Below are positions 5,778-6,364 of a stretch of 6,364 nucleotides of DNA, piece by piece. A model generated the notes under the pieces. It was not told where the DNA came from and searched no databases. It saw nothing but the letters and a program-made list of their open reading frames with translations. The position numbers and the translations under genes were made by a program. The stretch lies in contig QAML01000060.1 in the NCBI GenBank assembly GCA_003150315.1, positions 1-6,364 of the forward strand. Reading direction: 5' to 3'. Every line of letters starts with the position of its first letter. The stretch's first letter is position 1. Source of the stretch: Prevotellaceae bacterium (GTDB lineage Bacteria; Bacteroidota; Bacteroidia; Bacteroidales; Bacteroidaceae).

Positions 5778-6364
5778 AGAACAATATTTAAACAAGCGTA
5801 ATCAGATGATGGGTGAGGCTGAAAACCTATTAGAAGAAGGGAAAGTGAAAGAAGCTGAAGCTAAAATGAAAGAAGTAGAAGAGTTAGATCAAACGTTTGA
5901 AGACGCAACTAAAGCCCAAGCCAATTTAAATGCATTACGAGGAAATGGAGTCGTGACAAATATTTCGAACTTAACAGCTCAAGTTAAAGCTCAAGGAACT
6001 TTAGGTTCAACACATTTAGCCACACCGGAAGCGGGAGCTAATCATCAAGCAGAAAAAGAATTATATAATACGGCTTTTATGAAAACCTTAATGGGCTCAA
6101 CATTAAATAAAGAGGAAATGGATGCATTTAATTCTGTAAACGATAAATTCCGTAACTCGATGCAAACAGCTGAACAACATCAAGTTTTGATTCCGGAAAC
6201 AATTAAAGAGGGAATTTGGAAAGAGATTGGAGAATTGCACCCTATTTTCGCAGATGTTCGTCCGACTTACGTTAAGGGAGATTTAACAATTATCAAGGAA
6301 AAGACAGAAGGAACAGATGCAGAATGGGTGGATGAAGAAACAGAAGGAACAGATGCAGATACTG
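5770..6364 (+). CDS. HK97-fold major capsid protein, N-terminal part (cut by window edge)
   Basis: The first 198 residues of a longer protein; no stop is reached. ATG 5770 has AAAGGTGG 7 bases upstream and overlaps the protease stop by 8 bases. Residues 1-55 are highly charged and form a likely coiled coil, as in the N-terminal scaffolding (delta) region that the prohead protease removes. Residues 60-100 are a low-complexity linker, the likely cleavage area. From about 139 the VLIPETI motif and the following IKEGIWKEIGELHPIF match the N-arm and start of the HK97 fold, and VKGDLTIIKEK fits the next strand region. The position directly after the protease supports the call. A local in-frame repeat (TEGTDA twice, at 179 and 191) lies at the very end. 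Confidence 0.92.
   Translation, partial: MNKEQYLNKRNQMMGEAENLLEEGKVKEAEAKMKEVEELDQTFEDATKAQANLNALRGNGVVTNISNLTAQVKAQGTLGSTHLATPEAGANHQAEKELYNTAFMKTLMGSTLNKEEMDAFNSVNDKFRNSMQTAEQHQVLIPETIKEGIWKEIGELHPIFADVRPTYVKGDLTIIKEKTEGTDAEWVDEETEGTDADT
6304..6359 (+). repeat. 20-bp exact direct repeat inside the capsid gene
   Basis: A 20-bp unit beginning ACAGAAGGAACAG occurs at 6304-6323 and 6340-6359, exactly 36 bp (12 codons) apart and in frame. It gives TEGTDA at residues 179-184 and 191-196, separated by EWVDEE. The second copy lies where related capsid proteins, as far as I recall, carry an acidic stretch of variable sequence. A recent small duplication or a repeat-mediated change is possible. Confidence 0.8.

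Noticed and set aside
1..6364. CRISPR array, tRNA genes, insertion sequence or integrase/att site
   Set aside because: No spaced repeat array, no cloverleaf, no transposase or integrase motifs were seen; the only short repeats are the GGACA boxes, the AAAGGTA motifs and the capsid repeat.

Overview
This window is part of the late (DNA-packaging and head) module of a tailed, HK97-type siphophage or prophage. AT-rich coding sequence, strong purine-rich Shine-Dalgarno (SD) sites and the gene families point to a low-GC Bacillota (Firmicutes) host. I cannot name the species. Every convincing gene is on the + strand.

Layout: (1) 6-422 encodes an ArpU/DUF1492-type late transcriptional regulator. 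(2) 423-622 is a non-coding control region. It holds four GGACA boxes spaced exactly 11 bp apart, an extended -10 promoter with no good -35, and a long near-perfect hairpin. (3) 623-1348 encodes a fusion of an HNH nuclease and a P-loop kinase-like domain; its only plausible start is an ATA codon behind a good SD. (4) 1349-1551 is a gene gap with C- and G-runs and repeated AAAGGTA motifs. It sits where cos sites lie in HNH-containing cos phages and is the best cos candidate. (5) 1552-1923 (possibly from ATA 1528) is the small terminase subunit. (6) 1916-3604 is the large terminase subunit. (7) 3620-4798 is the HK97-family portal. (8) 4867-5052 is a small protein of unknown function. (9) 5058-5777 is a ClpP-like prohead protease. 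(10) 5770-6364 is the N-terminal part of the HK97-fold major capsid protein, cut by the window edge.

How they work together (family knowledge plus inference): the regulator probably switches on the late operon from the promoter just downstream of its own gene. Portal, protease and capsid protein build the prohead, and the protease removes the N-terminal coiled-coil region of the capsid protein. The HNH protein and both terminase subunits cut concatemeric DNA at cos and pump it through the portal.

The points most worth a second look are the 11-bp iteron promoter, the apparent AUA starts of two packaging genes, the HNH-kinase fusion, the cos-like region that may also control small-terminase translation, and the small unknown gene between portal and protease.
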